From Lineolata rhizophorae (Eukaryota > Ascomycota > Dothideomycetes > Lineolatales > Lineolataceae), in assembly GCA_010093515.1 (NCBI GenBank), contig MU001684.1:439922-503921 (forward strand): a stretch of DNA of 64,000 bases, written 5' to 3'. The notes under the pieces were generated by a model. It worked only from the letters and a program-made list of their open reading frames with translations. It was not told the origin of the DNA and ran no database searches. This document shows positions 1-11,633 of the stretch, one piece after another (position 1 is the stretch's first letter; each line of letters opens with the position of its first letter). The position numbers and the translations under genes are program-made.

Positions 1-2977
1 ATGTGCTGAACTGTACCGTAGGCCCTTCGGCTACCTGACACTTGCACCCGATGCATCGCTCTCTCCGGTTCTTTCGTAACTACAATCCGGCTTCCCGCAA
101 CTACCATGCTGTTTAGTGGCTCCGAATAAATCATTTTATTGGGCGTAAGCGTGGTTTCAATCCTCCTAGGCACCATTTTGACCTCCTCGTCAAGCGTTGT
201 GATCATAAAACGATCGCCGCCAGAAAGTAGCACGACGCTTCCCAAGCGATCGCCACCAACGTACTCTTGAGGCATCCGGGCCACAGTCTCGACTAACGGT
301 TGATCGACCGCGAGATTCGAGTCATTGCTCACCCAAATTTTGTTGATGACGAGTCCGACGAGGTTGCCTTGGGAGTAGTCGACCCGACAGAAGTGCTCTC
401 CACATATAGCAAATGCGGCAGTAAGCCTCTCTGAGCGGTCGTAGGAAAGGCGGACAGGCACGTCTCCGAATTGAATTGAGGTCCCTTTGCCGATACTAAT
501 GAGCCCGGTCTGATCATGCCTAGGTGGAAATAATAGTGGAACAGCGAGAATCCGGCCATTCCGCAACCCGCAAAGCATTAAATGCTCATGCTCCGAATCC
601 TCGGCGAAAGACTCGCTTCTGAGCAAGCACATCGTCTCACAAATATCGTCAACTTCCGGAATCGCCGACGTTTCGAATGTTTGGTCGATTGCGAGCTGGA
701 GCGATCTATCATCAAGAATTTTCCACATCAGTACCAACCCATTCGTCAGGCCAGCATAGAGGTATGGCCCCGTTTGAAGGTGGAAGATCCCCATGCACGT
801 GGGATCCTCAGGCAAAGAGAATGGTTCGCCAGCCTCCCCCAGTTCAGCTCCTTTTGAATTCACCTCGAGCTTTCCAAGCTGAACCTGAACCTCGTCGCCC
901 TTCCGCAGTGCGGTTGCAAGGAGAGACAAGTCTGGCTCAACTGTCGCTGCGACGCATGTAACGTCTTCAGGCAAGTCCTGGTAACAGTACTGCTCCAAGA
1001 GAACGTCGTCGTTGGAAGCTCGATGAATGGCAATCGTTTTTGGTGTTACTTGCACGAGGTAGCCCCAACCGAGAGCTGACAGCGCAATCGTAGGATCCTC
1101 GAGCCGGAGGGCACAATTATAGTGCTCGGAGGCCGAACTCAAGGCAAAGTCATCGATTTGAATGTGGAAAACGTTCGTTCTAATCGCCGTTGGAAGGATT
1201 ACAAACAGACCGTTGCCATCGCAATCCGGAATGGTCCACATATCCGTAGCTGTAGAGAAGCTCTCGTCAAAGTACTCAATGCCGAGCCTAGCCTGGAGGC
1301 CGCGTCGCAACTCGGAAATTGCACCATATGGGTCGCGGCCTGACGTAACGAAGAGAGAGCTGTCATGCGCGGTGCTATTCTTAGTTCCAAGGCGTTTGGG
1401 GACCGCGAAGTCGAGAACTGGCGTCCAGTTGGGAAATAGTTCAATCTCCTCTGGATCCAGGCTACTCTGGCGATCCGTCTGCTCGGGCTGCTGGTCTTTC
1501 CATGTTCCAATCTGGCGGCAGCATTAGCCTGTTCAGGCGGCATTTAAATCGTCAGGTACTCACCCTCCATATCTTGCCGTTGCTCATCAGACCAGCGGCG
1601 ATCAGGACATCCGGCGACCTCAAATCCTGACCGACGTCCAAACTTGCAAAGGCGGAACCCATGTGGCAATTGAAATGCCCAGCATAAGCTGGGATAGGCC
1701 CTTGCTTTTCGAAGATCACATATTGCACCACGCCATCTTCGCGGACTAGGTAGACGGCTTCTTTATGTTCGCGGAAATATCGAGACGGACGAGCCCAGCC
1801 AGTGTAAATGGGCTGTCTCTTTGACCTCCCAGGCTGCCGGGTCGGCATGTCAAAGTGGCGTTGATGTATGGGGTTCGGAGGACCAGCCAATAGATTCTCG
1901 TACAGTTTGATTCCACGATCGAAGGCTATGAGGGCGGAAGCTGGGCGTTGGATGGGAACGAGGAGGACGGGGAAACCTAGGTCTAAACGTAGAATCAGCG
2001 TATAGTAAATCATAGCCTGTGTACCGTAACTTACTGTCCCACAAAGCATATCGCTGGGACGACATTGGCCCAAGGCTCCAGGATTCCCACTCGTAGCATT
2101 CGATCCAGAGCTTCTTGCCGCGTGATTTGATAATACAGAGAATCACATGATGTTCGTCATCAGGAGCTGGATAAAGGAATTCCATAAGCAATATCGAGCC
2201 GATGACCTTAATAACGCGTTCATGTCTTACTGGACACCAGTCGGGCGAGCGGGCATGGCCCTGTTCTCTATGGGAACGAACGTCATTCTCCCAGTCCCTG
2301 ATGTCGCTTTGAATCTCTCTCCTGGGCTTGAGACACTGAAGGACAATCGTCGACTGGACCGCGGCAACGGCTAGAGCACGGCCTCTAGGGTCCACCGCCA
2401 AGTGATTCACGGGAGTTTCGAGCAGAGGCTGGCCCTGGGGCAGAGGCACCGAGCGCGTGACGAACACGGGGCCCTTGCCAGCGACGTGGCGGAGAAACAA
2501 GAACATGAGCTCGGAGGAGCTGAGGGCGAGGACGATGAACTGGTGCGGCGCGGCAGTGGAGCCGTCGATATCCATCTCCGACTCCGCCTCGTCGTCCTCA
2601 TTTTTGTACGGCTGGATCGGCAGCGGCTCGCCCAGCACCTTGGCGGAGCGGATGCGCGCCCTGAAGTCCGTCTTGGACGTCACGTGACGGAGATGGCCGT
2701 CGCCAAGGACCTCCTTGACGTGTATGGAATGGTCGCAGACGAAGACGACGTCGTTGAACCGGCGGCCGCGGAGGCGGGCGGGCAGGATGAACTCGACTTC
2801 GGGCGAGGGGACGGCGGTGCGCGACAGGAGGCCCAGACGCGGCACCTCGACGGGCGACGGCCTGGGCTCTGGCTCCGGCCGCTCTTCGGCGCGGCGATTC
2901 GCGGCTATGATTTCGTCGACGCCCATCCTCCTGGTGACCCACTGGCCGTCGACCTGGACGTTGGTCTGGACCGACAT
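1..2977 (-). CDS. MMS1_N / CPSF-A family beta-propeller protein (3' end beyond window)
   Basis: Exons run from high to low coordinates: 2035-2977, 1564-1982 and 1-1511, with introns 1983-2034 (GTAAGT donor) and 1512-1563 (GTGAGT donor, GCTAATG branch site). Phases join cleanly and give about 957 residues, still open at the window edge, so the C-terminus is missing. The start is the ATG beginning MSVQTNVQVDGQW. The protein has the character of the N-terminal beta-propeller region shared by CPSF160/Cft1, SF3b130/Rse1, DDB1 and Mms1: a stretch like FILPARLRGRRFNDVVFVCD near residue 60, then repeated short hydrophobic strands and blocks such as SPDVLIAAGLMSNGKIW. The N-terminus does not look like that of DDB1 or Rse1, so it is more likely the separate fungal MMS1_N paralogue often annotated as thermotolerance protein or CPSF-A domain protein. 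Such scaffolds act in nuclear ubiquitin-ligase, mRNA 3'-end or splicing complexes; which one applies here cannot be decided. Residues about 120-160 contain an acidic low-complexity insert. Confidence 0.8.
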
Positions 2978-5651
2978 GGCGGACGAAGGCGGCGGCGCCG
3001 GGCGGGGCCCTTGGACGCGTTGGTGCAGAAGTTACACGTGGCGGGCCGCGGTGTAGGGCGGGTGGTTGTGGTGGGAGAGGAAAGGCAGGCGGGCGACGGA
3101 GAAGAGAAAAGACGGGCGGTTGGTGCTCAGGGACAAGGCAACAGCCCGCTGGGGGGGTGCGACGCGGGGCAGCAAACAAGCGCCCCTGGGGCAAGAGCGA
3201 CCGGGCGGGACCGCGGGGCGCTCCAATGGGCTTAAATAGGACGGGAAGGAGCGGATGGCGAGAGGGGGACGGCGTGCTGGAAACGGCAGGCCCCGCGATA
3301 GCAGCCGCGCGCCAGCCGTGTATCTGAGGCCGAGCCGCAAAGCCGCGCCTCAAGCCACACGATCCGAGCCCGGCGGGAGGACCAGGCGGAGCGCCTCCAA
3401 TCCGGAGCGGACCTGAGATACCAGAGCTCCCGTACGTGGCTGCTCGGGCGGCAGGGCGGCAGGGGCGAAATGTGACAGGTCAGCTCATCGGCATCCCGAC
3501 CCTTTGGAGCTACCTACGCAGGCCTCATGGCGGCGGATTCAATTGGAAGACGGCTCGTAAACGAGGCCACGGACTGCCCGCTCCGGCCCTTCAGGCTGCC
3601 TGGCAGCAGCCCTCCGACCTGCGTGTCGCCGCCTGCGAGTTCCCGGTCGTGTGCTGGGGCCGCAATCGAATGGCCGCGCCGGTCATGTCTGCGCCGGGGG
3701 GGCAAGGCGGAGCTCGAATGTTCAAGTATAGTGCAGCGGGCCGGAGCCTTGGCGGGCGGGCGGGAGGTTTGCGGCTTCGCTGGCGCCACGCGCGTCGTGC
3801 CGCTGAGCCGGCCCGGCCGTCAACCGCCCGCCCCGACTCCGATCCCGACGGTGACGCCTCCTTAGCCGCACTCCAATCACGCTTTGTGCAACCACCAAGC
3901 GCGCCCATCCCCGCCCAGGCATGCTTGCGGGGCGGCCTCATAGGATGCCCCGCGAGATCATGCATGCCATTTGCTGGACATGTACGCGGCAATGCTACGG
4001 CAAGCTACCTTTTCTTTTGTTTTCTTCCCCTTGCCCTTGTTCTGTCCAGAGTGCGTCGTGTCCTTGACATGAAGCGCGGCCTGCTGCTCCGGAATATCTC
4101 TGGGGACTTGGGCCTGTTGAGTCCATCTTGCCCTCGATCCTGCGTGTGCTGGTGGAACGTCGTACAGCAAACCGTCGCTCGGTACATATTGGTCCGAGTA
4201 CCAATATATCCTGCCTTTCTATGTCCTTCAAACGCGGGCAGATATTGGATTTGGCCACGTGGCCGCTCGTCGTGCGACAAGATGCAAGCCTCATAAAGTC
4301 AAAATGGCGGCCGAAAACCGAGGGCCACATCTAGCAGTCTATTCACTGCACGACTGCGAGGTCTTCTTTGATCCTGTGTGGAAGACAAGATTGGACTATC
4401 ATACCCGGTGCGAGTAAACTGGTCCCTCCTTCATAGAGGGGCATAGAGAAAGACAACAAAAGAAAGAAAGGGAATCATGAAGAACAAAAGTGGGAAAGAA
4501 TAAGGCTCGGTGTTTTGCTATTGTTCTGTTCTCCTACGCCCCAGGTCCGGCGACATACGACCTCGAAAGCTGAGATGGCAACATACATCGTCGCCCAGGG
4601 ATTCCCTGTAAAAGACTACGCATGAAAAGATCCGCCGTCATGTTGTGCACGGTGTGGTCTGCAAGGTTCTCTCCCTCCCGAATCCTTCTCAGATGATCTC
4701 CTATGGAAGGTGGTACGGCAACGAGGACGCATCGATTGGCCCAATTCTGGGTGCAACGGTCCAAGGCCAGCCATCAACTTCTTTTTCTCGGCAACGCGCA
4801 TCGGTCCGGAGACCCGTATCGGATCACCACTGACCCACTCAATATGCTTCGTCGATTGCAATCCTATATGGACGTCGAGAACTTGGAGCAAAGAATAGCT
4901 TGTTTTGTCCTAGATATGATCTTCAACGAGTGTACTGTTTGTGCAAAGCATGAAGCCCTCCCGCCATTATTTTCGGGGTACAAGTTTCTGCATGATCTCG
5001 AACGCATCATGACAACTTTAAAAAGCGGATAGTCCTATAGGAGTAGCACCTTTGATTCCTCTGCGTTTAGTCAAGAAATTCTGTTCCTTGTGTTGTAGGT
5101 ATGGATAGTAAAGTCCGGAGCCCAGTAAAATTTATAGAGCAAAAATCACATGATACTCTACACAGACATTACTAACAACAGTTAGAGCAACCCCGCCAAG
5201 CTACATAGCTCCTGCGTGCCTGCGTCTCCTACCCCACAGCCCGAAGCTTCCGCCTCCAACGACGTGCGGGGTTCCGCTCACGGCCAGCCCCCAGCTCATC
5301 CTTGATTTGTCTACTCCGACTCCTCTTTCTAAGCTAGCAGGCTTGTAGGCTCGTGGCAAACAAATTTTGATAGTTAGGGACAAGAAGCTAAGCCACTTTT
5401 CGGCCGAATCTGGAACGCCATGATCACCCTCGGCCGCCCTAACCTCGCTAACATCCGGTACATGTGCCGGGGCCTGTAAGTGCCGGTGCCTCGGCATCTC
5501 GGACCAGCTCGACTACAAAGATTCCGGGAGCTCCTCTGCCGACTCCAGATCATCGTCCTTCACCTACCGTCTCGCTGCCCCGGTCCCTCCTAAAGGATTC
5601 GTGTACCCTTTATATTTCTGAACTCTGATCTAGAGCGAAGCGGCTGGCACA
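2978..5651. other. Intergenic region, divergent promoters
   Basis: This lies between the start of the MMS1_N gene (leftward) and the thiolase gene (rightward), so it must hold both promoters. The first 900 bases are very GC-rich and carry overlapping open frames of biased composition (Pro, Arg, Ala) with no recognisable domain. From about 4300 to 5200 the DNA is AT-richer. A frame at 4703-5032 (+) reads as plausible globular sequence but I recognise no family and see no splice partners. Confidence 0.6.
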
Positions 5652-7295
5652 ATGGCTTCGGAACGACTGAACTCCATCCTTTCGCACATCAAGCCCTCGA
5701 GCAAGAGCGGCGTGGAGGCAATGTAAGAATCTGAGCGCCTCAGTTTTCCCCTTCTAGTCCCTTCCGGCGACGGAACGGCACTCTTTCTGTTTGTTGAATA
5801 GCGTCACGACATTTATTGATTGCGTTTGGAGCTTACCCCTCGTGACCTCTCCCGTCTTGACCGTTTACCATCCGCCACACTCGACCCCTCACTTCCGCAA
5901 CAATGGAAAAAGACTCGTGCTAATAAGATTCCCACTATTCGCAGCCAACAGAAGCACCCGGACGATGTGGTCATCACGCTCGCGATCCGCACGCCCTTGA
6001 CGAAAGCCAAAAAGGGCGGCTTCAAGGATACCCCTCTCGACGGCATAGTATTGAAGATGCTGCAGAAGGTGGTTGAGAAGTCCAACCTGGACCCGAGTTT
6101 GGTTGAAGACATTTGCTTGGGCAGTGTAAGTGTGGCCTCGTTTTGATGTTGTACTTTCATTCTGCAATATTCCATAGCGGGCCCCTTTCCGTCGATTGTG
6201 CCGCTAGTATTAGAGAAATCACGCGGAATTGTTTTACTCAACACGCATGTTCGTACCCCGCCTCCCCGCTAACCCATCCCCGCGCCCTCCCAGGTCTCCG
6301 ACGCCAAAGCCGCCTACTACTGCCGGGCGGCCCTCCTCGGCGCCGGCTTCCCCGTCACCACGGCCTCGTCCTCGGTGAACCGCTTCTGCTCGTCGGGGCT
6401 GAAAGCGATCCAAGACATCGCGGCGCAGATCCAAACGGGCGCCATCGAGGTCGGGGTCGCCATCGGCGCCGAGCACATGACGGCCGGCGGCGACCGGCTC
6501 ACCCGCCCCTTCTACGACGAGATCCTCGAGAACCCCGACGGCAACGACTGCATGCAGAGCATGGGCCAGACGTCGGAGAACGTCGGCCGCGACTTCGACG
6601 TGTCGCGCGAGCGGCAGGACCGGTTCGCGGCCGAGAGCTTCCGGCGGGCCGAGGCGGCGCAGAAGGCCGGCCTGTTCGGCGACGAAATCGTGCCCGTCTC
6701 GACGCGGGTCAAGGACCCGGCCTCGGGCGAGGAGCGCGTCGTCACGCTCTCCGAGGACGAGGGCCCCCGCTGGGGCACCACGTACGAGGCGCTGGCCAAG
6801 CTCAGGCCGGCCTTCCAGCCCTTCGGCGACCGCAGCACCGCCGGCAACTCGTCCCAGGTGACGGACGGCGCGGCCGCCGTCCTGCTCATGCGCCGCGAGC
6901 GCGCCGCCCAGCTGGGCCAGCCCGTGCTCGCCAAGTTCGTCGGCGCCGCCGTCGCCGGCCTCGCGCCCCGCATCATGGGCATCGGCCCCACCATCGCCAT
7001 CCCGAAGCTGCTGCGCCGGTACGGCGTCGCGCTCGACGACTGCGACGTCGTCGAGATCAACGAGGCCTTTGCGAGCATGGCGGTGTACTGCCTCGAGACG
7101 CTGGGCTTGGACCATCGGAAGATGAACCCGAGGGGCGGCGCCATCGCGCTGGGGCATCCGCTGGGGGCCACGGGCGTGAGGCAGGTCGTCACCGGCCTGA
7201 GCGAGTGCAGGAGGACGGGGAAGAAGGTGCTGTTGACGAGCATGTGCGTGGGGACTGGTATGGGTATGGCGGGGCTGTTCGTCAATGAGCAGTAG
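5652..7295 (+). CDS. POT1: Peroxisomal 3-ketoacyl-CoA thiolase (acetyl-CoA C-acyltransferase)
   Basis: Catalyses the last step of beta-oxidation, thiolytic release of acetyl-CoA from 3-ketoacyl-CoA, in the peroxisome matrix. Exons: 5652-5722, 5945-6125, 6294-7295; introns 5723-5944 (222 nt) and 6126-6293 (168 nt). They encode 417 residues, the normal length for this family. The start is supported by a peroxisomal targeting signal type 2 right at the N-terminus, RLNSILSHI (R/K-L-x5-H-L type), matching the position of PTS2 in yeast Pot1. Catalytic residues are in place: nucleophile Cys about 116 in NRFCSSGLKA, the EINEAFA motif, His about 372 in ALGHPLGATG, and proton-donor Cys about 402 in SMCVGTGMGMAG. 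The first intron follows just after the PTS2 exon, so an alternative first exon could in principle yield a non-peroxisomal form; nothing in the sequence shows that one exists. Confidence 0.94.
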
Positions 7296-8291
7296 CGAGC
7301 AGGCGGGGTTCACGAACTGACGCTTCGACGGCAGCGAAAGTGCAGAGGCCTAAGGATGGAAAAGCTTAGGTTTTGACTTTGTGTATATACGTTTATGTTG
7401 AATGATATATGCGAATTTATCCACATCCCTCGTTGTCCGTTCGGACGCGATTGAACGTAGTAGGGGCGTCTTCATTTCAGTCGCCTTCGTCCACGCATCA
7501 ACTCCAAGGACGCAAAGTATGCCTTCGTGAATATTTGACTTGGATAGAAGATATGCAGCAGACTATTAGCCTCTCCCGTCCCAACACCTTGTCCAGTTTA
7601 TGATGCTTGCTTGCTCCCGCCGGGTAAGTAAAAGAAAAAGCTAAATGTCCCCTTACTGTATATACAAAAGAGCAACAGTCCACCCACCCCAAGCCCCGAA
7701 AATGGCCTCAAGTTCGAATACAAATCCATTTAGTTAACACCTGCCGAGCAGAAATACGCAAACAGATACTCGCGCCACGTGCAGAAAAAAAAAATAAAAT
7801 CTATGCATCCGCAGAACTTCGCCCCGAAAAGTAAATCAACGCAAGCCGACCCAGTTCGGCACTAAGCAATGTATCAAAGAGCCTCTGTGCCATGCCGAAT
7901 CTTCTCCGCAGCATGGAACCGCCTGCGGTGGTGTAAATAGAAGTGACGTACCCATCCGAGCCCTGTTAGCTTACGGGTTACCTCTCTCGCACCTCATCAA
8001 GCTCACTCTTTGCTCGAACCCGACACAATCTCAACTCATACACAACCGCTGTTCAATTCAATTCAACAAAATACCCCACGCTCCCAACATTCTCGCAAGG
8101 AATACCTACCCCACAGCAAAAATGAACGGGCACCCGCCGGGCCAAGCCGACCATCAGGCGCAGCCAATCCTTCGGCGCCTTCGCTGCCACTTTGTTTTAC
8201 CCAACCACACACTCCTCTTCTGCCCTTCCAGCATACTTACTACAACAGCCACCCCTCCCACCGCTCATAATCCCCCTCCCATCCATGTTTC
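7296..8291. other. Convergent intergenic region (thiolase / Atos-like)
   Basis: 3' flanks of two converging genes. 7296-7800 is AT-richer and fits the thiolase 3' UTR and terminator. 8010-8291 is C-rich and opposite the 3' UTR of the minus-strand gene. No further gene is visible. Confidence 0.6.
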
Positions 8292-10404
8292 CTACAACAC
8301 CTCCTCAACCCCCTTCATAGCATCCTCCTCCAAATCCGACCTCATCTCCGCCTCCCCCACATCCATCTCACCCCTCCTCTCCTCCGCCAACCCCGCCGCC
8401 AGTAACCCCTTCAGCCCTTCACTTCTAGCCCTTATACCGCCACCGACACCGACACCCTTCTCCCTCCCATCCACCTCCATCTCCCCCATCCCCACCCCCA
8501 CCCTCACCCTCTCAAACCCCACGCCCTCCCCCCCCTCCCTCTCCCTCTCCCTCTCCCTCTCCCTCTCCCTCTCCCGCGCCGCCGCCGCCGCCGCCCCCCC
8601 CTCCCTCCCCGGCCTATACGGGCTAAACCGGGGCTCCGGCACCTGGATCTCGTTGCGCAGGCGCTCGTGCCCGTCCGGGACGCGGTTGGCGAAGACGACG
8701 CGGACGCTCTTGTACAGGTAGAAGCGGGCGCGGGCGGTGCAGCAGATGTTGAGATGGATCAGGTACCTCAGGACGGGGCGATCGGGGACGGCGTCGGCCT
8801 TGGCCGGGCCGGGGCTGGGCGCGTCGCCGCCCTCGCGCGCGCCCGGCGCCGCCGGCGCCACGCCCCCGCCGGCCGCGTAGCTGCGCTGCCGCACGAACGT
8901 CTTGGTGCCGGGCTCCATGTCCGACACGTCGTAGGGCACCAGGAAGAGCTTGACGGCCGTCTTGTGCGGGTTCTTGATCACGATCTGGAGCTGGCCGGCG
9001 GCCGGGATCCGGTAGCTGCCGCCGGGCGGCGCCTTGCGGGGCGACGCCGACCGCCGCCGCTTTTGCTTGGTGCGGAGCCGGTGCGCCGACGGCGACGACG
9101 ACGACGGCGGCGGCGCGGCCGATGTCGTCGTGGTTGTTGCGGCGGCGGCGGCGGCGGCGACGGCGGCGGCGGCGGGGCCCGGGGCCGGCCCGTCGATCTC
9201 GATGTCCCCCACGTCGCCATCCGGCTCTCCGTCCGAGCCCGCAGGCTCGGCGCCGTCGCCTTCCTGCACGCTCGCGCGCCGTCGCCGCTGCTGCTGCTCT
9301 CGCTGCTGCCGCTGCTGCTGCCTAAGCAGGCGGCTACCACGGTCGCGGTCGCGGTCGCGGTCGCGGTCGCGGTCGCGGCGCCCCTCGTCCGGGTGCGGCA
9401 GCGAGTTCTCCAGGTCGATGAGGCCGACGTAGGGCGAGGGTTGGTCGTCAAAGGACCAAGGGCGCTTCGCCGTCGTCGTGGACGCCGACGACGCCGTCGA
9501 ACCCGACCGAGCCCTTGATGCCGACGCCGATGTCGTCGCGGTGGTCCCGCCAGACGGCCCCGCCACGGACGCTCCAAACCCACCACCAAAACCCCCCGAC
9601 GCACCGCCCGCACCGCCATTCGCACCCGTCCCCCCGCCCGACCTCCTCACGCTCCCATAGCTATAGAACACGGCCGGGAACGGCACGCTGACGTGCGGGG
9701 GGCAGCGCAGGCTCTGCCGGCAGCCGGGGCCGCGGCCGAGCACGCCGATCTGGGCGATGAAGTTGAGCGGGCGGCTGGGCGCCGAGCTCATGCGGCCGCG
9801 TAGGATGCTCTCCTCGTAAGAGCCGACCATGGGCGCGCGGCCGGCTGCCGCGAGCGGCGAGATGTCGATCGGGGACGCGGAAGGCTGCGGCGGCGGCGGG
9901 GACGATGCGTGCGGCGCGTCGAGCGGGCGGAGATACGGCGTTTGCGGCGTGGAGTAGGGCTGCTGGTGCCGGTGTTGGTATTGGTACTGGGGCTGTTGTT
10001 GCTGCAGCTGCTGCAGGTGCTGATGGTAGTGGTGCATCGGGCCCAAGGAGCTGCTGTAGCTGGTGCTGATGCTGCGGCGCGGCTGGTGCGCCTGGTACGG
10101 CAGACGCGTGCCGCTCGTCGACGCCGCCTTCGGGAGGGAAGGGGGTGAGAAGCTGCCGCTGCTGTGTTCGGTCGAGCGATACCCTGCGAGCGCCTGGGGG
10201 GAGAAGGTGTGGCGGCGAGCGGCGCGCTCTTCAGCCGTGAGCGGCGCGGCGCAGCCGCCGGAGATGGGCGGCACGTCGAGATCGGTTGTGTTGGACTGCT
10301 GGACGAGCGGGCTGGTCGGCGGCATGAGGACGATGCTGGACGAGGCGTGCGAAGTGGCCCGCGAACGAGCGGGACGGGCCCGCGACGGCTGCGGCTGCGG
10401 CTGC

Positions 10405-10440
<36 letters not shown>

Positions 10441-11633
10441 TCCTCCTCCTGCTGCTGCGGCGGCTCATTGTAACTGCGCGGGTACACCTCATCCGGCAGA
10501 GATTGCTGCTGTTGGTGCTCCTGTTGCTCCCCGCGGTGTTGAAAGGGGAGCCGAGACTCTCCAGATCCCTGGTACGCCAGTCGCCCGTCTCCCGGCGGAA
10601 CAGCGTCGGACCCAGGCCCAGCCGAACGGGAGCCAGGCCGCGGGACCGGAACCGGGACCGGAACCACGCTCGCCGGCAGCTGCTGCTCCCGGAACGGGAA
10701 GCGGGCCTCTACCGGCCCCGCATGCGACGGCAAAGCGGCGGCCGGGAAGCCGGGTCGCCAGGGCGCGCCCGGGGACGTGGAGAGAGGCGTGTCCAGCCCA
10801 GTCCGGGCTCCCTGGCCGCCATCGTACGCCGAAGACGCCGTCCTCTCAAGCCTGTTGTTCCTGCCATCGTCGGAGCCACTGCTGCTCCTCCTGCTGCTGT
10901 CGTCGTCGTAGTCCTTATCCGAGCGGCGGAAATCGCCACGGTGCAACGCCGAACGCGGGCGCTCAATCTCGTATGCCGGGTTGATGGGATCGCTGCGAGA
11001 GCGGTCGGGGGAAGTGGAGGAAGAGGGCGATTCGCGGAGTTCGACCGAAGGAAGGAGCGGGGACGCGGTCGAAGGTGTGGTGGAGGTAGACTGGTGGCCG
11101 TGGCTGTGTTGGTGTTGACGATGTGACCGATGCGACGGCGAAGGGGAATTTGAGGCGCGCGGCCGCTGGGACTGTCAAAGCGGAGCTAGGGTTATTCTCT
11201 GAAGATCTGAATGGAATCTACCGCAGGTATGTATGTAAAGGCCTGGAAGCACTGCACTTCCACTGCACTTCCAAGAGGGTCTCTGAAGAAGCACTGAAAT
11301 TTCCAGCATATCGCTGAGAACTCGGAAAGGGTAGGCACTCACGTTCGGTCCCTGCTGACGCCTCGCCGCCCAGTTTTTCGGACTGTTTTCCCGCTTGAGG
11401 CGCTCGATCAACTGCTCGCGACTTATCACACCGGACGGCCGAGAGTCCATGGCCGCAATGCCGCCCGTCCACGGGGAATTGTCACTGCTGTTGCGACAGT
11501 CGAACCTCGCCACTTCTGGCGACGCGCTCCGAGATGTTCTCTTCCTCTCCGGGTGCCGTCGCTCGTCTTTGCTGGGCTTTTCGTCAAGCTCGCGAGGCTC
11601 GGCGGCCTCGAACGTTTCGTGAAAGATAGGCAT
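8292..11633 (-). CDS. Atos/FAM214-like protein (Atos conserved domain plus Chromosome_seg domain)
   Basis: Exon 1 is 11343-11633 (97 codons, start MPIFHETFEAAEPRELDEKP); exon 2 is 8292-11171; the intron of 171 nt starts with GTGAGT. The product is about 1056 residues. Two conserved blocks define the family. The first (around 9680-9830) reads EESILRGRMSSAPSRPLNF followed by IAQIGVLGRG and SLRCPPHVSVPFPAVFYSY, which is the Atos-like conserved domain (DUF4210). The second (around 8630-9030) has YRIPAAGQLQIVIKNPHKTA and VLRYLIHLNICCTARARFYL, typical of the Chromosome_seg domain, with YVGLIDLENSLP between them. The animal relatives are Atos/FAM214 proteins; fungal members are annotated as meiotic chromosome segregation proteins, and the molecular role is poorly known. 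The rest is extreme low complexity: poly-Gln, an Arg-Asp dipeptide run, poly-Ala and a C-terminal Arg-Glu run. An alternative in-frame acceptor six bases downstream is possible for exon 2. Confidence 0.85.
8534..8575. repeat. CTCCCT hexanucleotide microsatellite inside coding sequence
   Basis: About seven CTCCCT units on the plus strand. In the minus-strand gene it encodes an Arg-Glu dipeptide run near the C-terminus, next to a short poly-Ala run. Length changes by whole hexamers would keep the frame. Confidence 0.9.
9341..9378. repeat. GGTCGC hexanucleotide microsatellite inside coding sequence
   Basis: Six near-perfect GGTCGC units. On the coding (minus) strand they encode an Arg-Asp dipeptide run between the two conserved domains of the Atos-like protein. 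Confidence 0.9.
10397..10458. repeat. CTG/TCC trinucleotide repeat inside coding sequence (poly-Gln, poly-Glu)
   Basis: Tandem CTG followed by TCC and CTG triplets on the plus strand. On the minus strand the tract encodes mixed poly-Glu and poly-Gln followed by alternating Pro-Gln in the N-terminal half of the Atos-like protein. Confidence 0.9.

Noticed and set aside
3436-4296. Long plus-strand open frame upstream of the thiolase gene
   Set aside because: Composition-driven frame (Pro/Arg/Ala) in GC-rich DNA, open frames overlap on both strands, no domain, and no splice-linked extension.
4703-5032. Plus-strand frame with fairly normal amino-acid composition
   Set aside because: No recognisable family, short, no convincing flanking exons; kept only as a note in the intergenic entry.
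6234-7313. Long minus-strand frame antisense to the thiolase
   Set aside because: Same GC-rich shadow effect; the plus strand carries the thiolase active-site motifs.
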